Position numbers and translations under genes: made by a program | Shown here: positions 30,911 to 40,199 of the stretch, in pieces | Layout: each line of letters starts with the position of its first letter | How positions within the stretch are numbered: the first letter of the stretch is position 1 | Notes under the pieces: generated by a model | Databases searched by the model: none | Told to the model about the DNA's origin: nothing | Seen by the model: the letters and a program-made list of their open reading frames with translations, nothing else | Source: Paroedura picta | Lineage: Eukaryota; Chordata; Lepidosauria; Squamata; Gekkonidae | Assembly: GCF_049243985.1 (NCBI RefSeq) | Contig: NC_135379.1 | Coordinates: 14,115,501-14,179,500 of the forward strand | DNA: 64,000 bases | Direction of reading: 5' to 3'

Positions 30911-32602
30911 TTACAGCAGACCGTCTTCGTTTCCCGACTGCTCCCCTGCCTGATCCTCGCCATCTGGGCCACTGCCCTCCTCCGAGTCTTCCAAGGCAGC
31001 CGCTGCGCCCGCCGGCACCAGCAGAGACTTGGCACTTTTCTTCGGGACGGCTTTCTTGGTGGGTTGAGCTTTCGCCGGGGTGCTGCCAGTCGCTCTCGCC
31101 CCGGTCACCGTCTTTGAGGGGCATTGCGCGAGGAAATGACCAGCTTGGCCACAGCCCAGGCACAGCCCCTTCTCCATGCACCGAGTGCGCTCAGTCGGCT
31201 CCAACTTTGCTTTCGGCTTGACTTTCACGGGTGTAGAGGTTTTCGCTCCTGCCTTCCCTGCAAGGCCCTGGAACACTGCGGCCCTCTCCAGACGATTCTC
31301 CATCTCTCCGGCCAGCTGGACCCATCCGTCGACCGTGAGGGGGTCGTCTAAAAAGAGGCATTTGCTGGACAAGTCCCCTGAGAGACCTCCCACGAACGCG
31401 AGCACGCGTTGGGGCTCGGTCCAGTCCGGCACCGAGGAGGAAAGCTCTTTGAATTCTCTGGCGTACTCGACCACCGACAATTTTCCTTGCTTCAGAGCTT
31501 TGAGCTTTTTCTCTGCTGTCTCCCTCTCAAACGGTTCCACGTACATCTGGCGCATGGAACGCAGAAAATGGTTATAATTGCGGATGGCTCGTGGGTTGTA
31601 ACGGTACAAGTCCAGGAACCATTTTGCTGCCTTGCCCTCCAGGGCTTCCCCCACAAACCGCACGCGCTCGGCGTCATCATGAAAAGTGAACCCCATGTCC
31701 ATCATGTAGGCTTGGAGATGCACCAAAAACGAGGGAAAAGTTGCGGGATCCCCCGAAAATTTAGCCTTGAATTTGTAGGTGCTCCGCATTTCCACTCCCC
31801 GGAGGTGAGGAGGCAGGCGTCCCTGGCCCCAATCTGCCGGGGCCGGGATTCTCGCGCCACGGCCGATGCCTCGCCCCCATCCTGCCGCCGCTCTCGCCTC
31901 CGCTGCAGCCCTTGCCGCTTCCGCGGCCCGCGCGGCCGCCGCCGCCGCCTCTCGTGCCGCCGCCGCCGCCGCTGCTTCAGCTCCCGCAACGTCCGCTGCC
32001 GCCGCCGCTGCTCCGTCCGCTGCTCCCGCGCCGTCGGCCGCCCCGGCTCCGTCCGCCGCTCTGCCGCCCCCGGCGCCCTCGCGATCCTCGCCTTCGCCCT
32101 CTCTCTGCGCTCTTGCCAGAGCCGCCGCCTCGGCCTCCGCAGCCGCTTGCATCGCTGCTGCCTCGCGTTCCCGCAGGGTGGGCAGACCTCCCGATCTCCG
32201 TCCACTGGGTTCGCGAGCACCGCCGCCGTGCACCTCTCGCAGTAGGCGTTGTGTCTGGCGTTGCTCCTCTGGATCTAACCGACCCGAGAGGTCCTGCAGC
32301 GAATTGGTCACTCGGCCCAACTTGTACTGCAGGTCCTGCATCTCACCGGCGGGCTCCAGCCCGTAGCTAGGCATTCCAAGTTGATCCGGCCACTGCTCGT
32401 CCCCTGTTGGTCGGTCATACTTCGATAAACGCCTGCGTTCGGTGACGTGCCTTTCCAAAAAATCTTCAGGACCAGGAGTTGCTCCCTCCACGGCCCTGAG
32501 CATGCCCGAGCTGTACGGCCCCACACCGGCACCGTTGCCCTGGGAGAGGTCCCAATCCAGGCCCTCTCCTTGTTCTGTGAAAGTATTTCCTTCGCCCTGC
32601 AT
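30911..32602 (-). CDS. gag: Chromovirus gag
   Basis: Fossil element gene, about 563 residues from the ATG at 32602. It has an N-terminal region rich in Gln/Glu/Gly, a long alanine/arginine/glutamate-rich segment (about 31860-32130), the conserved gag core (GDPATFPSFLVHLQAYM and following) and one CCHC knuckle, CLGCGQAGHFLAQC (about 31170-31130). The core resembles that of sushi-type elements and of the mammalian RTL/PEG10 genes derived from them. Confidence 0.88.
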   Translation of the reverse strand: MQGEGNTFTEQGEGLDWDLSQGNGAGVGPYSSGMLRAVEGATPGPEDFLERHVTERRRLSKYDRPTGDEQWPDQLGMPSYGLEPAGEMQDLQYKLGRVTNSLQDLSGRLDPEEQRQTQRLLREVHGGGAREPSGRRSGGLPTLREREAAAMQAAAEAEAAALARAQREGEGEDREGAGGGRAADGAGAADGAGAADGAAAAAADVAGAEAAAAAAAREAAAAAARAAEAARAAAEARAAAGWGRGIGRGARIPAPADWGQGRLPPHLRGVEMRSTYKFKAKFSGDPATFPSFLVHLQAYMMDMGFTFHDDAERVRFVGEALEGKAAKWFLDLYRYNPRAIRNYNHFLRSMRQMYVEPFERETAEKKLKALKQGKLSVVEYAREFKELSSSVPDWTEPQRVLAFVGGLSGDLSSKCLFLDDPLTVDGWVQLAGEMENRLERAAVFQGLAGKAGAKTSTPVKVKPKAKLEPTERTRCMEKGLCLGCGQAGHFLAQCPSKTVTGARATGSTPAKAQPTKKAVPKKSAKSLLVPAGAAAALEDSEEGSGPDGEDQAGEQSGNEDGLL

Positions 32603-32638
32603 GTTGGCAGGTGAAAGGAGTTGTGAGATTTGACTTAA

Positions 32639-33042
32639 TGTCAAACGTACAGGAAACTCACAACAAACTTCTTAATAATAAAGGGTTTTATTGATTAGTA
32701 CCATACGCTAGAGACTGAAAAGTCAAATCTGACCAGAGGCCAGATTTGCCCCAGCTTATCAATACATTTCTCCCGCCCAAAACTTGACAGTTCCCAAGGG
32801 AGGGGGCCGAAGAGAAAAGACATATGTGTAACATAAACAGGATTTCATTCTCACAACCTTGAGGAGGTGACAACAACCCCGTGAGCCCACAACAAGATAA
32901 GGTTAGCATAACATCACTATTCATTTTTATAGCTAGAAAAACTACAAGGCCTGGGGCAAGAAGGCGCCAGGCCCAATAAAGCAATATAACTGACATGGAG
33001 GAACTCAGGCTAATTTATGACAGAGATTCTACAATCCTGACA
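32639..33042 (-). repeat. Chromovirus LTR, 5' end of the element
   Basis: 404 bases and the promoter side for the minus-strand transcript. The sequence just inside it (TTAAGTCAAATCTCAC on the minus strand) is where a primer-binding site would be. It was not matched to a tRNA here. Confidence 0.92.
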
Positions 33043-33290
33043 GCTACTATAGATGTAGTAAAATTATACAGAATACATGAAATAAAAGGTTCTTCGTTCT
33101 TGTTTATTCCTGTATAGGATCCAACCAGATATGTCCCGTTTTCAAATAATAATCTTCCTCAATGGTTGTCTTTTGAATGTGAATGTTATGAATGCCTAAA
33201 TTGTGAAATTCCACCTCTATTGAATAATATATATATCAGCCTTTGGCTTTTCAATATGGGAATGCTAGTAATATCAACTGCTCCAGAATA

Positions 33291-33420
33291 GTTGGCAATA
33301 GGGGCAATATTACAAATATCTGGGGGTGCTATTCCAATCAAATGGCCAGAGAAACTCCCGTATATGCAGTCCAGGACATTAAAGATAATCTCTCTTGGCT
33401 CTGCCTGTCAATGTGGGGAG
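33291..33420 (+). repeat. LINE reverse-transcriptase end fragment
   Basis: The frame gives a KYLGV-like stretch (ATATTACAAATATCTGGGGG), which also occurs near 24985-25010. It is a relic. Confidence 0.5.
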
Positions 33421-34200
33421 TGATCCCTCATTCTTCTCTTCATCTATCACCATCAATGGGGCTGCTTCCTCTCAGGAATACTTTATTGTCTGATTCTTCT
33501 ATGGAGGTGTGATTCCTGTGAGGCAGACCCTGGGGACCCCTGGGGACCTCAGGAGAGTATCCATAGCTGGGGCGGCTTAGGAAAATATGTATGTTGGGAT
33601 GGAGCCCTCTCCCCCTCCCCAAAAAAATATCAGCAGTGCATGGCTTGGTCTGATTGGTCAAGCCAGCCAAGGCAGGGATGGGTAACTCAGCCCCTTCATA
33701 CCAGACTGGCCACACAGAAGCCCTGCTCACTGAGAAGGAATGGGTTAAAAGCTTGAGCCACTTAGGGTGAATCAGTCAAATTCAGCGGAAGAACAAAGGG
33801 TATTCTGCCTGGATGCCAAGACAATCTTTTCTTGTATAGTCATTGCTGGTTTGTTTTCATTTCTTAGAGAGGAAAAGCAAGATAACTAGTTCAAAGGAAT
33901 TAAGGCAGGGATATTTTTTCACTTCTAATTATCCAGAATGCTAAAGTAAACAGTTCTATGGAACTTGGGCAGGAAGTTATTTTTTTTCCCTTTTATTTTC
34001 CTGGTTCTCTGTTTTCTGTATCACCTGCACTGTGTTATACGGAACCCCCAGTTCTGTTTCTCAGGTGAAAGACTTCCATTGGGGCCAAGAAAATGAAACA
34101 GATGTTTTAGTGAGAGAGAGCTAAAACAGGAGATAGCTCTGAAGAGGGCAGAGATCCTTGGTGGGTTGTATTTAGAAACTGCCTTTCAAATCCTGAAGAG
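33421..34200. other. Intergenic stretch, no gene seen
   Basis: Only chance frames were found. Confidence 0.4.
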
Positions 34201-34206
34201 TCAGCA

Positions 34207-34273
34207 AAAGAAGAAGAAGAAGAAGAAGAAGAAGAAGAAGAAGAAGAAGAAGAAGAAGAAGAAGAAGAAGAAG

Positions 34274-34304
<31 letters not shown>
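34207..34304 (+). repeat. (GAA)n microsatellite
   Basis: An almost pure GAA/AAG run of about 98 bases. Confidence 0.9.
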
Positions 34305-34305
<1 letters not shown>

Positions 34306-34499
34306 TTGATTTAAATAATAAAGGAATTTGGGTACTGGATACTGCCCATTCCATACACCTGGTCCTACCTGCCAGGAGAGTGACTCAGTGTCATCTTGGG
34401 CCTCTCCTCAAAACTAGTAAATGGCCCTCGCTCCTACTATAAGAGAACAGCCCCTTGGGCTGAACAGGGCGGGAGTGAGGGTTAGGGCACCTATAAGAT

Positions 34500-34621
34500 T
34501 AATTCACCATCTGTCTAATTGTGATAATTTGTAATTGTTTTAATTGGATGTTTTATGGGTTTATTGCATTTACTGATGTTGGAAACCGCCGCGTTGGAGG
34601 ACAGTGGTATAGAAATCTATA

Positions 34622-34658
<37 letters not shown>

Positions 34659-34660
34659 AC
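34500..34660 (+). repeat. L2-type LINE 3' tail ending in (AATC)n
   Basis: GGAAACCGCCGCGTTGGAGG then a TATAGAAATCTATAAATC run and (AATC)n. A second tail of the same kind lies at about 34690-34850 (AAACTGCCACAGGCTGGCGT). Confidence 0.6.
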
Positions 34661-34917
34661 CCTCTGCTGTTAGTAAGAACACCAAGTTCCCTGTGGATTG
34701 TTATTAATGCTGCTAGGATGTGTTTTAGAGGGTTGGGTTATTTTAAAGATTTTAATAGTGTTTTTAACCTTGTAATTTAATCTGTTATAAACTGCCACAG
34801 GCTGGCGTTGTTGGGAGTGGCAGGATAAAAATCGAAAGAATTATTTTTTTTTAAGATGCTCAACACTGGCTGACTATGTCATGCAAAGGACAAAAAGAGC
34901 AGCGGCTGAGATTTAAT

Positions 34918-35060
34918 GTGATTTATTTAAGATTGGATTTGTCTGACCGCCCCTCTTGGAAAGGCATCTTGGGGTGGTTTACAACATTACTCAATACATA
35001 CAAACATTAAAACAAAAACAATTTAAAACAGTTAAAATACAGTACAGTTCAAATTCCATT
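34918..35060 (-). repeat. L2-type LINE 3' tail (reverse)
   Basis: GACCGCCCCTCTTGG..GGGGTGGTTTACAACA and an A-rich run is the reverse complement of the usual L2-like tail. Confidence 0.55.
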
Positions 35061-35153
35061 ATGACACCAAAGTTTATGCGCTAAAAGCAACGCACTGCCT
35101 GATCCAAAGTGGCATAAAATGGATGTCAGTCAAGGGCAAGTCTGGACAATGTA

Positions 35154-35313
35154 GTTTAGAGTGTGCAGGGAGGCACAGCTCCCACGCACCAGAAGACACA
35201 ATGGAGTTTCAAGTGTGTGGGAAGGAACGGCTGCCACGCACCAGAAAGCACAATGTAGTTTAGAATGTGCAGGGAGGAATGGCCTTCCATGCACCAGAAG
35301 GCACAGCAGCAGA
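35154..35313 (+). repeat. Three-copy tandem repeat, unit about 53 bases
   Basis: A unit of the form GTTTAGA.TGTGCAGGGAGG, then CACGCACCAGAA..CACAAT, occurs three times with about 20 percent difference by eye. Confidence 0.7.
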
Positions 35314-35329
35314 CAATACGCAAACTACC

Positions 35330-36620
35330 TCTGCTGGTGGTAAGGGCCTCCTTTCAGTAGAACTGTCAGCGGATATTGCTTCTGCCAGATCCTGCTGCAG
35401 GCGTGCCACCCCCACCCAGGGGGATAAGGAAGAAGAGCCAGAGACTACAGGAATCCTAAGACATGGAATGCACCCTGCCCCACACATACACACAGAATGG
35501 ACACCCGCCAGCAGGAAGATGCTGCAGAAAACCAGACACAGATTGGACACAACTGCAACTCTAGGACAGCATCTATCTGTATCTGCCAATCAATGTGTGG
35601 GGAACTCAAGCCAGCATGGCAGGTCCAGGCACCTGCCCCATCCTGCAGAAGACCATTGCAGTGCCTCCAGTTCCCAGACTGGGGTCCTTTGAAGGGGTCG
35701 TGGCCAGTGTCCTGGAGTCATCAGCAAGCCATTGCCTACACAGCTGCTTGATTGCCATTGTGGGGCACCTGCAGGACCATATGTGCTTCCCTACGACAGA
35801 GGCCGAGTGGGAACCCATCTGGGCTGTGTGTGCCTCCTTCAAGAGCTTCCCCAAGGTCAGGGGGGGCAGTGGGCTGTATATACATTGCCCTCATCACGCC
35901 CCCCAGCGGGAGCCACACATCTACCTGGCATTACTTCCACAGCCTGAATGTCCAGACTATCTTAGAATCATAGAATCATAGAGTTGGAAGGGGCCATACA
36001 GGCCATCTAGTCCAACCCCCTGCTCAACACAGGATCAGCCCTAAGCATCCTAAAGCATCCTAAAGCATCTTCATGGTACTCATAGCCAAGTTCCCAGGCA
36101 GGATGTACGATGTGTGCATTTTCACAGGTGCTGTCACCTAGCCATAGGGCAAAAGCTGCCTGCTGGGTTAATAGCCTGGGGAAGCCAAAGAGCTAGCCAT
36201 TCCTTCCACAGCAGGCCAGGACTACCCCCTCTTCCTGTACCTGCTCACATTATATCTCAGAGACAAGCCAGTGGACAGGGCTGCCTGCAAACAGGCCCAC
36301 CACTACATGCATTGTCATTGAGCATGCATCTGGCCACCTGAAGATGCACCTCCTTTGCCTCCATTACTTCGGTGGGCACAGGATCGTACAGCCCCTTGGC
36401 AGTTGCCAAGTTCTTCACTATCTGTGCAGTGCTCCACACAGCATGGCCCAGATGGAGGAGTTGACGGAGTCTCCTTAGCATAGGGACCTGAGGGGTGAGC
36501 TGCTGGAAATGGCAGTGGAAGAACAGCATGTCAGGGGGACAGCTGAACATGAGTAGGTACAGGAACAAATATGGTGCCCAGGCCACCAAGTTGCCTTGGC
36601 CACTGATTAGGGGCTACTGG
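35330..36620 (+). pseudogene. Harbinger-type transposase relic
   Basis: Pieces in different frames follow the order of PIF/Harbinger transposases: an FP..E.EW-like stretch near 35790; GAVGCIYIALITPP and HSLNVQT near 35870-35955 (compare the family's G.IDCTHI and HSINVQ); KFPGRMYDVCIF near 36088-36120; a CIVIEHASGHLKMHLLCLHY stretch near 36310-36370 (family: VIE..FG.LK.RF..L); and a VLHYLC stretch near 36410. A CR1 end interrupts it at 35964-36075. Several frameshifts and stops separate the pieces, so it is dead. It could be related to the Harbinger-like MITEs in the window. Confidence 0.65.
35964..36075 (-). repeat. CR1 LINE 3' end
   Basis: GAATCATAGAATCATAGAGT, then TGGAAGGGGCCATACAGGCC and ATCTAGTCCAACCCCC, reads as the reverse complement of the CR1 3' end. 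It lies inside the Harbinger transposase relic and so inserted after it. Confidence 0.85.
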
Positions 36621-37735
36621 TTGAGGACTGAGTTGATGCCTGCAAATCCCTACCTCATGATGCTGCTCATCTCCAAATGACCTTCTCCAGGTGGCGGAAG
36701 CACCTACGCACCAGTTAGATCCCTGTGCAAAAGTAAATGGATGCACACTGTGTTGATCTCCACAGTACAGTACTTGTTAACACATGCAATTAACAGCTAA
36801 TCCATGGGAATATGGCATGCCTCCCTCCCGGAGGCTGGTCTGTGGAGGCTAGGGAGAGGGTTGGTGTGTCAGAGCTCCTGACGGGGTTGACACTGGGAGA
36901 CGTAAGGGGCAGGAGGAGGGGGAAGCAGGATGGACCAGCCTACTGATTGCTGCACTGATTCCTCACCTTAGTAGGGGAGTGCACCACACACCCTCCATGT
37001 TGTTACCATGGCTGTGGTCATCTTCCTTCCACTATGCCACTCCCACTCTGGCACCTGTGAGCTGCATGACTTATCAGATGCTAGCATTATCATGGTATTA
37101 TGAGCTTGCCCCAGGTGACAGCACCTTGACCCAACGGCAGCATACAGAAGCCAGGAAAATAGGAAGGTGAGAGTTGGCACCAATCCATAGCAACCCCCCC
37201 CCTTCCAAGGTATAGTTAGACTACATTCTGCACTTGTCTAAAACAAGAGGTCCTATGGCCCCGAAATAACCATCTGTAGCCATCACAGTCTCATCACAAG
37301 GAATATTACATATGTTGCAGGATTAGAGGATTACAGAGTGTTGATGTTCAGACCTTGAAGCAGCCAAGTCATGATGCCTTGTTTGAAAAGCAGAACTTGT
37401 TTGTTAGAGAAGAGAAACAATAAAAATGAGGAAACGATACTTGGGTAAAGACAGGTGGGAAAACCCACCCTGTAGCATTTGCATGTAGAGCCTCAAGAAA
37501 TAAAATCTGTCTCTTAACCCAAGGAGAACAGCAGTTCCTTATTTAGGGACATTTGAAAGCCAACGTACTCAAGACAGGGGCAGAAGAGGTATCAGTCAAC
37601 AATTCTTTCTATGAAAGAGACTTCTTGACATATCAATGGTCTGGAAAATGGGATCATTTGTTGTAACCCTTCTGGTCCAGTGGACCTGAATATTGTTCTA
37701 ATCCTTCAGACCAACACTGTTTCCCAACTCTGTTT
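36621..37735. other. Intergenic stretch, no gene recognised
   Basis: The left part may still belong to the Harbinger element. No further motif was seen. Confidence 0.35.
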
Positions 37736-37739
37736 AACC

Positions 37740-37875
37740 CAGGGGTAGTCAACCTGTGGTCCTCCAGATGTCCATGGACTACAATTCCCATGAGCCCCTG
37801 CCAGCGTTTGCTGGCAGGGGCTCATGGGAATTGTAGTCCGTGGACACCTAGAGGACCACAGGTTGACTACCCCTG
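37740..37875. mobile_element. hAT-type palindromic MITE
   Basis: Starts CAGGGGTAGTCAACCTGTGG and ends with the inverse, CTACCCCTG. Flanks GTTTAACC and GGTTAACC form an 8-bp duplication (7 of 8). The subtype (CAACCTGTGGTCC) differs from the CAAACTGCGGCCC subtype at 15163. Confidence 0.88.
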
Positions 37876-37926
37876 GGTTAACCTATAATCCCGCTGTTTT
37901 TTCCTATGGGGATGCAAGAAGTACTT

Positions 37927-38098
37927 CTAGGCTGAATCTGCACAGAGCTTTTATTCCAATCTCAGGTCGATTCCATCCCTGACATCTACACTGAATGAGA
38001 TTTCCATTTTGATTTTGGCCGATTTAAATTTTCTCACTGCAACGAGCATGATTGATCCAGAGTGACCCTACCTTTCCCTCGCGATACCCTGTAGTGGA
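37927..38098 (+). repeat. Interspersed repeat, copy 2 of a pair (partner 4341-4512)
   Basis: See the partner for the shared blocks. The similarity runs over about 170 bases. Confidence 0.55.
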
Positions 38099-38274
38099 TA
38101 TAACCCTCGATATTTGAAAAATCACCATCAGTAAGTGTGCAGCTGTCTGCTTTCCCCAAAATAACTTGCTGCCGAACCTTGCTCCCATTCCACTGGGAAA
38201 CCACTCTGTCTGGGAGAAGTTCCTGACAGTTAGAGAGGTTTCTCGGTGGAACAAGGCCTCCTCAGGAAGCGGTG

Positions 38275-39385
38275 GGTTCTCCATCTTTAGAAATTTTTAA
38301 ACAGGGGCTGGATAGCCATCTGATAGAGAAGCTGATTCTGTGAAGGTTCAAGGGGGTGGCAGGTTACAGTGGATGAGTGATAGGGATGTGAGGGTCCTGA
38401 ATAGTGTAGGGAGTTGGACTAGATGACCCAGGAGGTCTCTTCCAACTCTATGGGCCTTTTCGCACAGGGATCTTTGTTGCAAATTGTTTGCGGAATGAAA
38501 AATCGCCATTTAAAATAGTGGAATTCGTCGTTATGCATACCTGCCTTTGTAGTGGAATCAGTTGCGTTTTTTAGCGTTTCCCACAGGCTTCCGGTCTCGG
38601 CAGAAATCGCTAGAAAGGAAGCGCTATTGCCAAGCTCGTCCCGCCCCTGGCCGTCAAGCAGCCAATGGGCAGCCGTTAGCATGCTCCCAAACAGCCCCTT
38701 TCCCTTTAAGAAAGGTTTTTAAAAAAAAAAAAAAAAAACAGACCCATAGCAACGAATCTAGGTAGATTCGTTGCAACGGAGAGACCCATCCAGCTGCCTA
38801 ATGTGAGCTGTCGTTTGATTGTATGATCATTGGCACGCTGCCTCGAGTGATAAAAAAAAAATCCCCCCCCCCCTCTCACGGGCCCGATTTTCGGCTGAAT
38901 TAATGTGTAAAAAATAAAGGGACTTTATTTCAGCAAACGGGCTTTTATGTGGTTTGTGCTTAGTGACTAAAGGTGAAGGACTGGAGCCAGGGAAGCCTCT
39001 AAACAGAAAGAGGCTCGCTGGTGCGTTTATCCCCGCTCGCTCGGAGAAAAAAAAATGGCGATCGCTTCGCCGGAAGTTTGGAGGACAGGCTCAGGAGGAG
39101 GGACTTTGAAGAACCCGCAACAATGGTAACGCACAGGTCTTTAGCGCTAGTGTTGCAGATTGGTTGCAGGAGTGTATCGCTATCCGGAGGGTGAATCCAC
39201 TTTTCTGGATTCCCCTGAAAGCGCTACAACGAAGCGCTTTTTGCTGATTGGTTTCAGGAGTGTTGCAGATTGTCTGCGACGTCGTGCGTTAAGGCAAATT
39301 AGTAGCGTTTTCAATTAGCAACCATTGTGCTATTTTGAAGCCGTGCGAAATGGCCCTATGATTCTATGATTCCATGATTCTATGT
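38275..39385 (+). repeat. CR1 LINE 3' end, split by a Harbinger-like element
   Basis: The left part (38275-38451) reads to GGACTAGATGACCCAGGAGG and CTCTTCCAACTCTAT. The tail resumes at 39357 with TATGATTCTATGATTCCATG. The gap is filled by 38452-39356. Confidence 0.85.
38452..39356. mobile_element. Harbinger-like non-autonomous DNA transposon, 905 bp
   Basis: The ends GGGCCTTTTCGCAC and GTGCGAAATGGCCC are inverted repeats with small differences. The 3-bp duplication TAT flanks it inside a CR1 tail (38449-38451 and 39357-39359). The interior has no long frame and includes an A run near 38720. TIRs resemble those of 41572-41905. Confidence 0.82.
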
Positions 39386-39892
39386 CTCTTGGAGCCCTCC
39401 AATTAAAATATTTATTCTTCAAAATGCTACCCTTGTAGAAGCCCTCTCTGTGCCTGAGTGTGTGTTTCATATTGTTTCATATTGTTTATGAAAGGGTTTT
39501 GCGAACTCTTGTATTTGTATGCTAATTTGCTGCCATTCACAGGTTTTACCAACCATTTTAATCCCATCTCAGGTATAGCTATCACCCAGTTACTTAAGCA
39601 TCTTGACTGTAAAGAGCCTTTCTTGGTATGGAAGACTTAAGGGAAACTGTTTCAGTGTATTTGAGGAAGTGTGCATGCATGCAAAAGCTTATCCCCAGAA
39701 TTAAGCCTTGTTGGTCTTAAAGGTGTCACTGGGATGAAACTTGGTTCTGTAAGTGCAATGACGAATGTTCCGCTCTGCTATGAGATTATATGTAAACAAT
39801 GAGAACCTGCTTTTTCTCAAAAATATGTGCATCATGAACTGCATGAGGAAATGGAATACCTAGGTAGGGAATGGGTTTCTATTTAGTTAGAG
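39386..39892. other. Intergenic stretch
   Basis: Near 39660-39750 there is a piece of the dispersed GTTGGTCTTAAAGGTG repeat (see 40655). No gene was seen. Confidence 0.4.
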
Positions 39893-40030
39893 CAGGGGTA
39901 GTCAAACTGCGGCCCTCCAGATGTCCATGGACTACAATTCCCAGGAGCCCCCTGCCAGCAAATGCTGGCAGGGGGCTCCTGGGAATTGTAGTCCATGGAC
40001 ATCTGGAGGGCCGCAGTTTGACTACCCCCG
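39893..40030. mobile_element. hAT-type palindromic MITE with perfect 8-bp duplication
   Basis: The arms are near-perfect inverted repeats. AGTTAGAG flanks both sides exactly (39885-39892 and 40031-40038), which fixes the element's ends and its hAT nature. Confidence 0.92.
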
Positions 40031-40199
40031 AGTTAGAGAGTGATTGGGTTTCTTTTCTTTTTCCTTTTTTTCTTTTGGCTCCACATGAAAAGAGATGTTG
40101 AATGTTACATTGCCCACATTTGCAGCTGTATCACACACTGGATAGAGCTCCATTTACCAGCATACTCACAACAGAGCTTTTTGAATTTGTTCCACTGAT

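Larger units (their letters stand above)
27045..33042 (-). mobile_element. Ty3/gypsy chromovirus, whole-looking and young
   Basis: The element spans 5998 bases: LTR, gag, pol, LTR, read on the minus strand. LTRs begin TGTCAAACG and end CCTGACA on the plus strand and are 404 bases each. They differ at one position by eye, so insertion was recent. The 5-bp target duplication GCTAC is at 27040-27044 and 33043-33047. The gene order protease-RT-RNase H-integrase with a C-terminal chromodomain, and a single CCHC knuckle in Gag, place it with vertebrate chromoviruses of the sushi type. No envelope gene is present. Both long frames are open over their expected lengths; it looks whole. Confidence 0.95.
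25019..33290 (+). repeat. LINE-derived segment, downstream copy (B), split by a chromovirus
   Basis: It repeats 22119-24290 in the same direction. The offset is about 2.9 kb before position 25450 and 3009 bases after it, because copy B has about 110 extra bases near 25430-25560. At 27044 the copy is interrupted by the LTR element and it resumes at 33048. A 12-base stretch present in A (about 24118-24130) is absent in B. Confidence 0.8.

Noticed and set aside
30481-31221. 246-codon plus-strand frame in the chromovirus
   Set aside because: It lies opposite the gag/pol overlap and has no domain; chance opening in GC-rich sequence.
31409-32370. Several plus-strand Pro/Ala/Arg-rich frames opposite the chromovirus gag
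   Set aside because: They are shadows of the alanine-rich Gag segment on the other strand.
35154-35313. A CRISPR-like array
   Set aside because: Three degenerate head-to-tail units with no spacers, in a vertebrate genome; a plain tandem repeat.
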